Below the pieces are notes generated by a model, which made no database searches, was not told where the DNA came from, and saw nothing but the letters and a program-made list of their open reading frames with translations. A program made the translations under genes and the position numbers. From JAEUIG01 sp046349775 (GTDB taxonomy: Bacteria; Planctomycetota; Planctomycetia; Planctomycetales; Planctomycetaceae): a DNA stretch of 64,000 bases. Each line of letters starts with the position of its first letter. Within the stretch, counting starts at the first letter, position 1. The stretch spans positions 1 through 64,000 of the forward strand of contig JAXMBS010000028.1 in NCBI GenBank assembly GCA_046349775.1, given 5' to 3'. Of the stretch, positions 16,804-25,989 are shown piece after piece.

Positions 16804-18846
16804 TCACGCGGCCTTGGCGAAGGACTTGGCTCGGTACAGCGATTCGTAGATGGCACACGTCCGCAGCAGTTCGTCGTGCGTCCCGTGACCGACGATTGCA
16901 CCGGACTGCATCACGACGATCCGATCCACGAGCTTCAGCAGCGACGGCGTCATGGAGTGCGTGATGACGAACACCGTCCGGCCAACCACGAATTCATCCA
17001 GCGCCTGCAGAATGAAGGCTTCGCTTTGTGCGTCGGCGGCGGAGGTGGCCTCGTCGAGGATCAGGACGGCCGGATCGCGCACGATGGCCCGCGCCAGGGC
17101 GACCCGCTGACGCTGTCCGCCCGACAGCTCCTTGCCCCGTTCTCCGACGGGCGTGTCCAGTCCCTGTGGCAGGTTTTTGGCAAACTCGGCGACGTGCGCC
17201 CGGCGGGCGGCGTCCGCCACTTCAGCCGCGGTCGCATTGGGTTTTCCGTAGCGGATGTTCTCGGCGATCGTGTCGTCGAACAGCATCGTTTCCTGAGTGA
17301 CCAGTCCCAGCTGGCCGCGCAGATCGCCCAGCCGAGCCTCGGAAATGTTAACGCCGTCGAACAGGATCGTCCCCTGCGTCGGGTCGTACAGCCGCGGCAG
17401 CATGCTGACAAGCGTTGATTTGCCGCAACCATTGGGACCGACGAGTGCGACGACCTCGCCGGCTTTGACGGTGAGGTTGACTCCGCTGAGCGCCGGGCCG
17501 CGGGCGTCGGCAGCGTGGCGGGCCAGGTACTGGAACGAAATGTCCTGGAATTCAATCGACTGCGCCAGCCGCGGGAGCGCGACGGCGTTGTCCATTTCGC
17601 GTACGTGCGGCTGGCGGTCCACCAGCTCAAAAATGCGATCGAGCGCGGCCGAGCAGCGCTTCATGCGCGAAAATGTGGCCGACATCCTCCGACACGGATC
17701 GAGCATGCCCAGCAGCAGCGCGTACAGCGTGCACAGGCCGGCGGCGGACATGACATCGTTGGTCAGCCGGACGCCCCAGATGTCGGTCTTCTGCTGCAAG
17801 ACGAGGTAGGCCCCCGGCAGCATCGCGACGAACATCGCCAGCAGGCCCAGGACCTCCATCGTCGGCTTGGCGAAGGCGTCGATTTTCACGACGCGCATCG
17901 CCTTGGAGTAGAAGTGATTGTTCTCGCGATGGAACCGCGCGTGGTGCCGGTCGGCGGCGTCGAAGGAGATCACGATCCGCAGCCCCTCGAGCGTCTCTTC
18001 CAGGACCTTGTAGATCCGCGTCATGCTGTCCATGACGCGGCGGCTCGCGCGTTTCAGGACATGGCCGTACCACTGCAGGAACAGCGCCAACAGGGGCAAT
18101 GAAAACACCGACAGCAACGACAGCCGCCAGTTGACCCACATCGCCAGGGCAAAGCAGGCGAGGCACTTGAGCGGTTCGCGGAGGGCGCGCGTGCCGACCA
18201 GCATCAGTCCCTGAGTGACCTGCTCGGTGTCGTAGGTGAAGCGTGACATCAGCTCGCTGGTGCCGTCGCGGGCCAGCGTCTGGTAGTCCAGTTGCAGGAT
18301 TTTCTCCAGACATTGAGTGCGGATGGCCATGACGACCCGTTGAATGACGCTGCCGATCAGCACTTCCTGATAGTACGTGAAGATGCCCTTCACCACTTCG
18401 GCGATCATCAGGACGATGAGAATGACGCCGAAGGCTTTGAACTCGTCGCGCGGCACCCACGGGAGGACGTGCGCTTCGACGCGGCGGAAGAGCAGCAGTT
18501 GCCGGGACGCGTTGTTTAACCGGGCTTCCGTGTCCACGCGCCGCGCCAGTTGCGTCATGCGCTTCGGATCCTGAGGGGGGAGATGCTCGGCATCATACGC
18601 GGCGACGCGTTGCTCGATGTCCCGCAGGTTCTCCTCCTGATGCGCGATTTCCTTCTCTGCATCGACCGCTGCCTTGGCCACGTAATCGTGAATCGGCTGC
18701 CGGTTGAGCAACGTCGAGAACACCGGGAAGATTGCGGTGATATTCCCGCCCCACAGTACGGCCACGACGAGGCCGAACAGGAACGACACCACGATGCGGC
18801 GCCGGTACGGCTTCAGAAATGGCAGCAGTCGACGAAGGCTGTCCAC
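16804..18846 (-). CDS. ABC exporter, fused permease and ATPase (MsbA-like)
   Basis: The 680-residue product has an N-terminal six-helix exporter domain and a C-terminal nucleotide-binding domain. The ATPase carries Walker A (GPNGCGKST), the signature LSGGQRQRVALARAIV, Walker B (VLILDEATSAAD) and a switch His in VITHS. It is longer than typical MsbA because about 75 polar, coil-prone residues (roughly 45-115, with EKEIAHQEENLRDIEQRV) lie between the first two membrane helices. It is preceded on the same strand, 128 bases upstream, by an LptF/LptG-type permease, so a role in flipping lipid A-like or other envelope lipids is plausible but not proven. Confidence 0.9.
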   Translation of the reverse strand: MDSLRRLLPFLKPYRRRIVVSFLFGLVVAVLWGGNITAIFPVFSTLLNRQPIHDYVAKAAVDAEKEIAHQEENLRDIEQRVAAYDAEHLPPQDPKRMTQLARRVDTEARLNNASRQLLLFRRVEAHVLPWVPRDEFKAFGVILIVLMIAEVVKGIFTYYQEVLIGSVIQRVVMAIRTQCLEKILQLDYQTLARDGTSELMSRFTYDTEQVTQGLMLVGTRALREPLKCLACFALAMWVNWRLSLLSVFSLPLLALFLQWYGHVLKRASRRVMDSMTRIYKVLEETLEGLRIVISFDAADRHHARFHRENNHFYSKAMRVVKIDAFAKPTMEVLGLLAMFVAMLPGAYLVLQQKTDIWGVRLTNDVMSAAGLCTLYALLLGMLDPCRRMSATFSRMKRCSAALDRIFELVDRQPHVREMDNAVALPRLAQSIEFQDISFQYLARHAADARGPALSGVNLTVKAGEVVALVGPNGCGKSTLVSMLPRLYDPTQGTILFDGVNISEARLGDLRGQLGLVTQETMLFDDTIAENIRYGKPNATAAEVADAARRAHVAEFAKNLPQGLDTPVGERGKELSGGQRQRVALARAIVRDPAVLILDEATSAADAQSEAFILQALDEFVVGRTVFVITHSMTPSLLKLVDRIVVMQSGAIVGHGTHDELLRTCAIYESLYRAKSFAKAA

Positions 18847-18974
18847 GGCGTCCCTGCACGTGAGAAGGGGATTGCGACCCGGCGCTCCGCCGGTCCCAGG
18901 CGGGCGGGATTAGACGCTGACGGTCGATTTCTGTCCAGACGACCTGCCCCTGGCCCCAGCCTCGTCTCTCGAAA

Positions 18975-20165
18975 TCAGTGGCGCGCGACGCGCTGCAGCA
19001 GCCACCATCCCACGTAGGCCAGCACCGCGTTGCCGACCCACATCGCCCAGGCAGGGTCCACAAAGCCCTTCTTGGACTGGGCCATCAGTCCGAGGACCAG
19101 CGGGTAATAGCCGGTCACAATCGGCACGAAGCAGTACAGGAAACTGGTGAGGAACCGGCTCTGGGCCTTGAGCACGGCCAGCGGGCTTCCGACCAGGACG
19201 AAGAACAGACAACTGCATGCGAGCGCGTAGCGGGTGTGGATTTCCGTGGTCATGCGGAACGTCTGTTTTTCGCAGTCTCTGGCCTTCAGGTGATGCGGAT
19301 TCTTTTTCGGATCGGACAGTGTGTCGAAATCGCCGCTGGTCAGGGCAAAGGCGGTCGCAATCAACATCCGCTCCTGCTCACGAGTTCGTTCGGTGCGGGC
19401 CGTCTGCACCTCCCTGTTGAGCGTCTCAATGGGCATGTGCCGCACGAGAACACCCTTCTCTCCCGACCGCCAACTGATCGAGTGCGGTTGCGGCTTGTTA
19501 ATAAACACCTGTCCCTGCTTGTCCAGCTCGACGAAGCCGTTGGTCAGCTGGATCTGGATCTCCTGCCGCTTGACATCCAGTTCAATCGTGGCCTCTTCGG
19601 CGCACAGCGATTTCGTCTGATGGCCGCTCATGATCGTGAACACCGGGCGAATCAGCCGGCGCCCCTGTACGTCGGCCACGACGACGTACAGGCCGTGCTG
19701 CCGGTCGTTGAACTGATGTTCCGAGCGGAGGTGATCAAAAATGATGTCCTCCATGGCCGCAACGACGGTGCGCTCGATATTCGTCAGCGCCCAGGGGATC
19801 ACCTGGTCGGACAGGAGCAGGCAGCAGATGCTCAACACGGCGCCCATCACGAAGGACGGCCACAGCAGCGTGGCCACGCTGACGCCGGCCGCCTTCGCGG
19901 CGGTGACTTCCTGATCGCCCGCCATGCGGCCGAAGACCAGTGAGACGGTGAGCAGCAGCGCCGCAGGGATCGTGAAGGGGAGGATGGTGGGGATGACATA
20001 GGGGAGGATGGCCAGGACCTGCATCGGTCCCAGCCCGTTGTCGGTCGCCTCCTTGAAAACGCCGACGAAGACAAGCAGAACCGACAGGCACAGCAGCACA
20101 AAGACGAACACACGTATGAGTTCGCCGAAGATGTAGCGTTGCAGGAGCGGGACGGCGACGCGCAT
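18975..20165 (-). CDS. LptF/LptG family permease
   Basis: The 396-residue product from ATG 20165 has a first membrane helix after PLLQRYIFGELIRVFVF, the helix triplet containing ILPYVIPTILPFTIPAALL, a large beta-rich periplasmic region, and three C-terminal helices. The VFGRMAGDQEVTAAKAAGVS segment is the coupling-helix region typical of YjgP/YjgQ proteins, which with LptB extract lipopolysaccharide from the inner membrane. A start at 20237 is possible but adds only low-complexity residues. It sits directly upstream of the ABC exporter. No LptB or second permease is in the window. Confidence 0.87.
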   Translation of the reverse strand: MRVAVPLLQRYIFGELIRVFVFVLLCLSVLLVFVGVFKEATDNGLGPMQVLAILPYVIPTILPFTIPAALLLTVSLVFGRMAGDQEVTAAKAAGVSVATLLWPSFVMGAVLSICCLLLSDQVIPWALTNIERTVVAAMEDIIFDHLRSEHQFNDRQHGLYVVVADVQGRRLIRPVFTIMSGHQTKSLCAEEATIELDVKRQEIQIQLTNGFVELDKQGQVFINKPQPHSISWRSGEKGVLVRHMPIETLNREVQTARTERTREQERMLIATAFALTSGDFDTLSDPKKNPHHLKARDCEKQTFRMTTEIHTRYALACSCLFFVLVGSPLAVLKAQSRFLTSFLYCFVPIVTGYYPLVLGLMAQSKKGFVDPAWAMWVGNAVLAYVGWWLLQRVARH

Positions 20166-20572
20166 GCCCGGGGCCGGCAGGGGCGGAGGTGTGACTGCGA
20201 GAAGCGACGACGCGGTGGGGGCCGCGAGAGTCCGCACGGATCAGGCCGGACGGTCGAGGCCGGTTTCGTGCGGAGATATAGGCCGATGAACAACTTCGGT
20301 CAATACGACTGCGAATCGTCCGGGACCGGCCAAGATCGTGAGAATCGGCAGGATCGACAGTGTCCACCGCGTCGTCCGACTCGGCACAACCTTGCACGTC
20401 TTCGCCAAGGCTACGCGGCTCCGGGGTTTGTCAGGACCGCCGGAACCGCCCGGACGAGCGTGCAGCCGGAATTGCCGATCGGCCGAAGTACACAACGTCA
20501 TCGCGGGGAGCGCTTGTTCGGCAGCCGGTTCCCTGTCGGCGTCGTCCGGTCCATGGATTCGAGGAGGCAAGC
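20166..20572. other. Divergent intergenic region, nothing recognised
   Basis: This 407-base stretch separates the minus-strand LptF/G gene from a plus-strand small membrane protein gene. Open frames within it overlap each other on both strands and lack homology-like content. I see no convincing promoter pair, hairpin or repeat. A ribosome binding site (GAGGAGG) at its right edge belongs to the next gene. Confidence 0.5.
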
Positions 20573-20782
20573 ATGTCGTTTTTTCAGAACCTGTCGGACA
20601 ATAACGCGGCGGTCCTGGGCTGTGCGGGCCTGCTGCTGACGGCGTTCACGCTGATGAGCGTCAGCTATCACATCGGCGTGATCGTGCGCGGGGGCCGGAC
20701 AACGGCGACCCGGACCACGCAGCGGCTGCGCGGCGTCGAGATCGCTGCGGAAACACCGGAGACCCGGCGGCGGGCCGCCTGA
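20573..20782 (+). CDS. Small single-pass membrane protein
   Basis: ATG 20573 follows a strong GAGGAGG ribosome binding site at normal spacing, which is the main reason for calling this 69-residue gene. Residues 12-38 form one hydrophobic helix (AAVLGCAGLLLTAFTLMSVSY and onward). The C-terminal 30 residues are Arg/Thr-rich and probably cytoplasmic. No family is recognised. It may be a planctomycete-specific envelope peptide. Confidence 0.65.
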   Translation: MSFFQNLSDNNAAVLGCAGLLLTAFTLMSVSYHIGVIVRGGRTTATRTTQRLRGVEIAAETPETRRRAA

Positions 20783-21072
20783 ATCGCTGCAGTGCCACTG
20801 GCGTCGCACAGATACCACTGGCTTCGCCAATTCGACCTGTAAGTGCGTGTCGATTTGCAAGGCACGGGTAATCCCGGTGGCCCCCCCGTTCGATTGCGCA
20901 TGGCACCGGCGAGCAGCACCTTGCGACCGGACGGTGCACACCGATATCCTGAAACCTGTGCGTCGCGACGGAATCCCGCTCGGGATGAGGTCTGACGGCA
21001 GCATCGCACGCTTTTCCGGCGTACCGGCTCGGCGGCAGCGGCTTCCATACACATCTGACGGGAGAGACGGTC

Positions 21073-21546
21073 ATGCGGCAGTGGCAGCAGTGGATTTTCG
21101 GGGCGGGACTGGTCGCCGCCGGCTATGTGCTCGGAGCGAGCGGCGCTCTGGAATTACGCTCGACCGGCGCTCAGGATCCGGCGGCGCCCGAAGTGGCCAA
21201 GGAGACGTCCGACAAGATTCGAGCGGCGAACAACGCGCTCCGCGACGCGGCCGACGCCCTGCGCAGCGAAGGCCGTTATGAAGCGATCACACAGGATGTG
21301 AACAGTTTTCTCGTGCTGGGAGGGGGCGGCAACGCCCGTCTGGACCTGGAGAGTGGAACGGGGGTCGATCCCGAGACTTTCGCCGCGTTGTATGCGGGAG
21401 GCGCCATTCCGGAGATTGCCGACCACCTGGAATTCGATCCGGACAACCGACTGACATACAACGGGACGATCGTCCGGATGTACTCGAAGGCCAGACTGCA
21501 GCGGATGCAGGCTGAGCGGACCAAGCTGGCGGAAGCGAAGCAGTAG
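21073..21546 (+). CDS. Hypothetical protein with N-terminal signal or anchor
   Basis: The 157-residue product starts at ATG 21073 behind GGGAGAGA. It has a short hydrophobic N-terminus (WIFGAGLVAAGYVLGASGAL) that could be a signal peptide or membrane anchor. A helical stretch, KIRAANNALRDAADALRSEG, is followed by a segment with FLVLGGGGNARLDLESG and a C-terminus rich in Lys, Ala and Gln. No named family is recognised. A 272-base gap containing a plausible promoter separates it from the VWA gene. Confidence 0.7.
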   Translation: MRQWQQWIFGAGLVAAGYVLGASGALELRSTGAQDPAAPEVAKETSDKIRAANNALRDAADALRSEGRYEAITQDVNSFLVLGGGGNARLDLESGTGVDPETFAALYAGGAIPEIADHLEFDPDNRLTYNGTIVRMYSKARLQRMQAERTKLAEAKQ

Positions 21547-21648
21547 CCCCCGTGAGGGCCGGTCTGCCCGCACATTCCGGTCAGTTGGCATGCCGCGCGC
21601 GCGATTTTTTCAAATTGGCGGATTGTGAAGCTTTGAGAACGAATTTGC

Positions 21649-21678
21649 TTGGGAAGCGTCCGAGACCATTTGTAGAAT
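21649..21678 (+). promoter_or_regulatory. Candidate sigma-70-type promoter upstream of the VWA gene
   Basis: TTGGGA at 21649-21654 and TAGAAT at 21673-21678 are separated by 18 bases in a locally AT-richer stretch about 140 bases before ATG 21819. The match to the -10 consensus is good and to the -35 moderate. Confidence 0.4.
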
Positions 21679-21818
21679 AAAGCCCGGCGACGGTTCGGCT
21701 CAGCGTCCGTACCGTCGACGGTGCAATGTGTGCACGACCCCCCGGCAGAATTTGCCGGAACAAGTTGGTGTCCGGCCGGCAAGTCCGGACCCCCTCAGCC
21801 GCACCTAGGAGTCGCGTT

Positions 21819-24353
21819 ATGAGTCGGAAGCCGACCCTCGGCCTGGCGCTCTGCGGAGCGCTCGTCAGCGGGCTACTGAATTCTGCCGTCGTCAACGCCG
21901 CGGACAATTCCGCATCCGGAATCACCATCCGCAGCCATGAACCGGGGGACGGCCAGACGTATCTGGCCGTCTCGCTGCGCTCTGACGCCATCTCTCGACA
22001 GGCGACGCCGCACGACCACGTGATCCTGGTGGACACATCCGCCAGTCAGGTCGGCGAACATCGCGTGCAGGCGTTCAGCGTGCTGAAGGAGCTGCTCTCG
22101 GCGCTGCCGGCGAATGACCGAGCCGCCGTGTATGCCGTGGACCTGCTGGCGGAACCGATGACCGACGGGCTTGTTGCCCCGCGCGACGCTTTGACGGCGG
22201 CGATGACCAAGCTGGAGCGGCGGGTCCCGGCGGGCTCGACCGACATGGTTGCGGCCGTGCAGACAGCGCTGAGCGTGACGAATGCCGGGCGCCCCATGTC
22301 GATCGTCTATATCGGCGATGGCATGAGCACCGCCAATTTGCTGCAACCGTCCGAGTTCCGGACACTGGTGCAGGAATTGCGGCAGCGTCAGATGCCGGTT
22401 CACAGCTTCGCGGTCGGCTCGAACACGGACCTGCAGCTGCTGGGCGCATTTGCCGTGCAGACGGGGGGCGTGGTACTGATCGACGATGAAAACGGCAGCG
22501 ACTTCGGCGTGCAGTTGTCGAAGTCGATCGACCTGCCGGTGAGCTATCCGACCGCCCTGAAGGTGTCGGACCGCGGGATCCAGTTGCTGCCGAACGAGCC
22601 GCTCCCGCTGCGCAGCGACCGCGACACGGTCTACCTGGGCAAGGGAGAAATCTCTCGCAATGCGCAGATCACCCTGACGGCGTCAATCGACGGTCGCAGC
22701 CGTGACCTGACGTGGTCGATTCCCCCGGCGAAATATCAGGATGCGAACAGCTTCCTGGTTCCGTTGTGGAACAAGGCGTCGCAGACGAACGGACTGTCGA
22801 ACGGGCTGGCCGGCGAGAAGCTGGTGACGACCGCGCAGGAGGCGTACGTGGACGTGGTGACCTCCCTGGAGAATTCGGAGGAAACCGGCGCGACCGACGA
22901 GGACACGGAAACCGCGCAGGACATTGAACGGACGTTGCAGCATCTCGACGCGACACAGCCGCAGACGGAGACGGTGCTGGCCCAGGCCAAAGAGGGCGCT
23001 CAGCCCCCGGCTCCGGGCCTCGAAGGCCGTGAAGATCCCCGCGCGGCGTCTCCCCTGGAACAGGCGGAAGAGGAGCAGAACGTCCAGACCCAGAAGCTGC
23101 AGACGGAGGTCGGCGCTACGATCACCGCGGCCCGCAAGCTGCTGGCGGCCGAACCCGAACAAGCGCAGGAACTGCTCGAGGATCAACTGCGGGCCGTGAA
23201 GTCGGCACCGCAGGTCGACGAAGACGCCCAGCACGCGCTGGAGCGGACACTCAGCAACGAGCTGGCGGCTGTCAACAGCCAGATGGAAAAACTCAACGAC
23301 TCGAAGTTGCTCGCGCAGCGGCAGTTCGCCGTCGAGCAGGCTCGGCAGCGCTTGGTGGACGCCCAGCTCCACGAGCATTCCAAGACGCGGGAACTCGTGG
23401 ACCGGATTCGATCGTTGCTGCTGCAGGGGTACGAGGGGAATCCGGACGCGTTTGAAGAAGGCGAAGCTGTGGCCCGCATGGTGTGGAGCATGCAGCCCGG
23501 CAGGTCGATCGGCGCTCAAACGGTCTTTCAGTTGGAATCGGCGGGCCATATTGACAAGGCCGAACGGCTGCGGATGCTCCGGTCGGACCGGTTCCTGGCG
23601 ACGCTGCACCAGGTGGAGCTCTCGCACGTGCCGTTCCCGGATGAGCCGCCGTTGCGCTATCCGCCTGCGGAGATTTGGCAGGCCATCACGGAAAAACGTC
23701 AGAAGTGGAAGTCGGTCGACCTGCACCGCGCCAGCGAGAACGAGGAACGCATCTACAAGGCACTGGATAAGTCCACCGACATCGAGTTCACCGGCACGGC
23801 GCTGCGCGATGTCATCACGTACATCAGCGAGATCCACGACATCCCGATCCTGATGGACACCGCGGAACTGAGCGGTGCCGGCATCACGGGAGAAGAGGAA
23901 GTCACGCTCAACGTGAACGGCATCAAGCTGCGGAGCGCGCTGCAACTGTTGCTGAACAAGGTGAACGACGTCGAACTGTCGTACATCATCAAGAACGAAG
24001 TGATGCAGATCACGACGAAGGAATTGGCAGACAACACCCTGCAGACACGCGTGTATCCGGTCGGCGACCTGGCGATCGCGCCCCGCACATTGGGTCGCGG
24101 AATGGGCATGGGTGGCATGGGTGGTGGAATGATGGGTGGCATGGGCATGGGTGGTATGGGCGGAGGCATGGGTGGCATGGGCGGAGGCATGGGTGGCATG
24201 GGCATGGGTGGCATGGGTGGTGGCATGGGTGGCATGGGAATGTTCAGCTTGCCCGATCCCCAGGCCCCAGCCGCGCAGGCTCAGCCCCAGAACAAAGTGT
24301 TTGACGCCGGTGCCATCGACCAGCTCAAAAAAAAACCGGGCGGCGTGAAGTAA
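21819..24353 (+). CDS. Secreted VWA-domain protein with STN-like domain and Gly-Met-rich tail
   Basis: The 844-residue product begins with a signal peptide (MSRKPTLGLALCGALVSGLL, cleavage near VNAAD). A von Willebrand A domain follows with the metal-site motif D72-T-S-A-S76. The middle (about 340-560) is Glu/Gln/Ala-rich and helical. Near residues 650-740, IEFTGTALRDVITYISEIHD and DVELSYIIKNEVMQIT resemble the STN/secretin N-domain fold. Residues 760-808 are almost only Gly and Met. It probably acts at the cell envelope as an adhesive or scaffold protein. ATG 21819 is preferred because it gives a proper signal peptide. The following TPR gene starts 43 bases downstream. Confidence 0.8.
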   Translation: MSRKPTLGLALCGALVSGLLNSAVVNAADNSASGITIRSHEPGDGQTYLAVSLRSDAISRQATPHDHVILVDTSASQVGEHRVQAFSVLKELLSALPANDRAAVYAVDLLAEPMTDGLVAPRDALTAAMTKLERRVPAGSTDMVAAVQTALSVTNAGRPMSIVYIGDGMSTANLLQPSEFRTLVQELRQRQMPVHSFAVGSNTDLQLLGAFAVQTGGVVLIDDENGSDFGVQLSKSIDLPVSYPTALKVSDRGIQLLPNEPLPLRSDRDTVYLGKGEISRNAQITLTASIDGRSRDLTWSIPPAKYQDANSFLVPLWNKASQTNGLSNGLAGEKLVTTAQEAYVDVVTSLENSEETGATDEDTETAQDIERTLQHLDATQPQTETVLAQAKEGAQPPAPGLEGREDPRAASPLEQAEEEQNVQTQKLQTEVGATITAARKLLAAEPEQAQELLEDQLRAVKSAPQVDEDAQHALERTLSNELAAVNSQMEKLNDSKLLAQRQFAVEQARQRLVDAQLHEHSKTRELVDRIRSLLLQGYEGNPDAFEEGEAVARMVWSMQPGRSIGAQTVFQLESAGHIDKAERLRMLRSDRFLATLHQVELSHVPFPDEPPLRYPPAEIWQAITEKRQKWKSVDLHRASENEERIYKALDKSTDIEFTGTALRDVITYISEIHDIPILMDTAELSGAGITGEEEVTLNVNGIKLRSALQLLLNKVNDVELSYIIKNEVMQITTKELADNTLQTRVYPVGDLAIAPRTLGRGMGMGGMGGGMMGGMGMGGMGGGMGGMGGGMGGMGMGGMGGGMGGMGMFSLPDPQAPAAQAQPQNKVFDAGAIDQLKKKPGGVK
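24096..24243 (+). repeat. Coding tandem repeat for Gly-Met-rich region
   Basis: Variants of ATGGGTGGCATGGGTGGT are repeated across about 148 bases in frame, encoding units such as GMGGMGGG. The units are imperfect in length, so slippage could change copy number without breaking the frame whenever steps are multiples of three. Confidence 0.85.
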
Positions 24354-24395
24354 AGACGCAGCCTGGGACATCTGGGGCGACCCAGTCCAAATCCG

Positions 24396-25804
24396 ATGAC
24401 GACAATCAGCGGAGTCGCGCTCCTGGGCGCGGCTCCGCTGTTCCGTTGTCTGCCGGTGAAGGCACATCTCCGCAGCCGGCCACCGCTGCCGCGGCGGAGC
24501 CGGTGAAATGGCCGGACTGGAAGCAGGGGAAGCCGGACGAGATCTGGCCGGCCTATTTTCAAGAGCATCGTCCGCCGCCGGTCCGCGTGCAGGGGCTGAT
24601 CATCCAGATGCACACCGCCGGTGCGCACGAACATGTGATCTCTGCCATTGAGTCCGCACTCATCAACGGCCAGTCGCAGCCGTGGATGTATGAAGTGCTG
24701 GCGCTCTCCATGGAACTGGCGGGCCGACCGCGTGCCCAGATTGAGCGCGTCGTGCTGTCCCTCAATGACTTCGGCTCGGCCAACTTCGCGAGCATGATGT
24801 ACTCGGCGGCCTATCTGAGCCGCTTCGATCGCCGCGAAGCGGCGCTACGGCTTTATCGGGAGGCGTCCGAGCTTGAGCCGGAGCGCCCGGAACCCTATGT
24901 GCTCGGCCTGAATCATGCGCAACACGTCCGGGATGCGCAAGCCGTCAGTTGGGCCGCGAACGGCATCCTGGCCTACGCCTGGACTCGCGACTATGCGGCG
25001 TTGCACCACGATGCGGAGAATGCGGCACTCGAAGCGGAACAATGGGAACGCAAGGCCGGGCATGCGGCGGAGGCGGATGCAATCCGCGATTCGCTGGCCA
25101 ACGCCCGCCGCCGCGATCTGATCGTCCGGCTGAACTGGAGCGGCGAAGGGGACCTCGATCTCCTCGTGGAAGAGCCGGGCGGGGCCGTCTGCTCGTTCAA
25201 GGATCCCGAAACCGCGAGTGGCGGCGTGCTGACGCACGACGGCTATGGGCCGATGCCGGCGAACTGCTACGAGGAATACGTGTGCGCGTTCGGCCCCCCC
25301 GGCGATTACCACCTGCGGGTGCGCCGCGCGTGGGGCAAGATCGTCGGCGACCGGGCGACGTTGACAATTATTCGTAACGCCGGCGGGGCGGACGAACAGA
25401 CCGAAACCCGCACGGTGACGCTGGCGCACGATGAGGCAGTCGTGGACGCCACGCTCGCCACCGGCCGGCGCACAGGACCGCGGCAGGTGACCACGCTGGA
25501 CATTTCCACGCGCGTCGACGAACGGCGGTTTGCTCGCCGCCGCGTCAACGATCCGAATGTCCGCGCTGCTGCGCTGTCCGATTTCGAGGAATCGCGGCTG
25601 GATGCCGCCCGCCGCGCCGGCGCCGTCGGATTTCAACCGATCATCGAGGTCATCCCTGAGGGGGCCCAGAGCACCGCCGGAGCTGTGGTCTCGGCCGATC
25701 GGCGGTATGTCCGGCTGTCGATGGCGCCGTTGTTCTCGAACGTGATCGACGTGATTCCATTCAGTTTCGTCGGTCCCGCGCCGGGCAGCGGCACCGGGCG
25801 GTAG
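24396..25804 (+). CDS. TPR-like protein with DUF2135-like beta domain, probable frameshift near start
   Basis: The long frame (open from before 24446) encodes about 450 residues. The first half is helical and repeat-like (ESALINGQSQPWMYEVLALS, LYREASELEPERPEPYVLG), consistent with tetratricopeptide repeats. The second half contains LIVRLNWSGEGDLDLLVEEPG and YVCAFGPPGDYHLRVRRAWG, like DUF2135/YfaP domains found next to VWA proteins. The only good start is ATG 24396 in another frame, giving hydrophobic MTTISGVALLGAAPLF; a one-base loss near 24440 would join it as a signal peptide. The close spacing behind the VWA gene suggests a functional pair. Confidence 0.7.
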
Positions 25805-25989
25805 TCGGTTCCCGGTGCGGTCGCAGCGGCCACGATCGGCGGTCCGATCGCAGTTGTGCCCACATCGCGATGGCTGCGGCGCTTGATTCGCAGCCACCGA
25901 CGCGGGCATACTGCCCCTGAGAGTCGCGCCGGTGGTCGGCGCGGACTCGCGCTCTGCGCACCGAATCCCGCTCCCGTGAGACCCTGCTG

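Noticed and set aside
21580..21625. GC-rich stretch followed by six T, possible intrinsic terminator
   Set aside because: CGCGCGCG can pair only with itself with no proper loop, so a stable hairpin is not convincing.
22683..24467. Minus-strand 594-codon open frame with a His-Ala-Thr-rich stretch
   Set aside because: It is the exact antisense of the VWA gene; the HATHAT pattern is the reverse reading of the Gly-Met repeat. High GC keeps antisense frames open.
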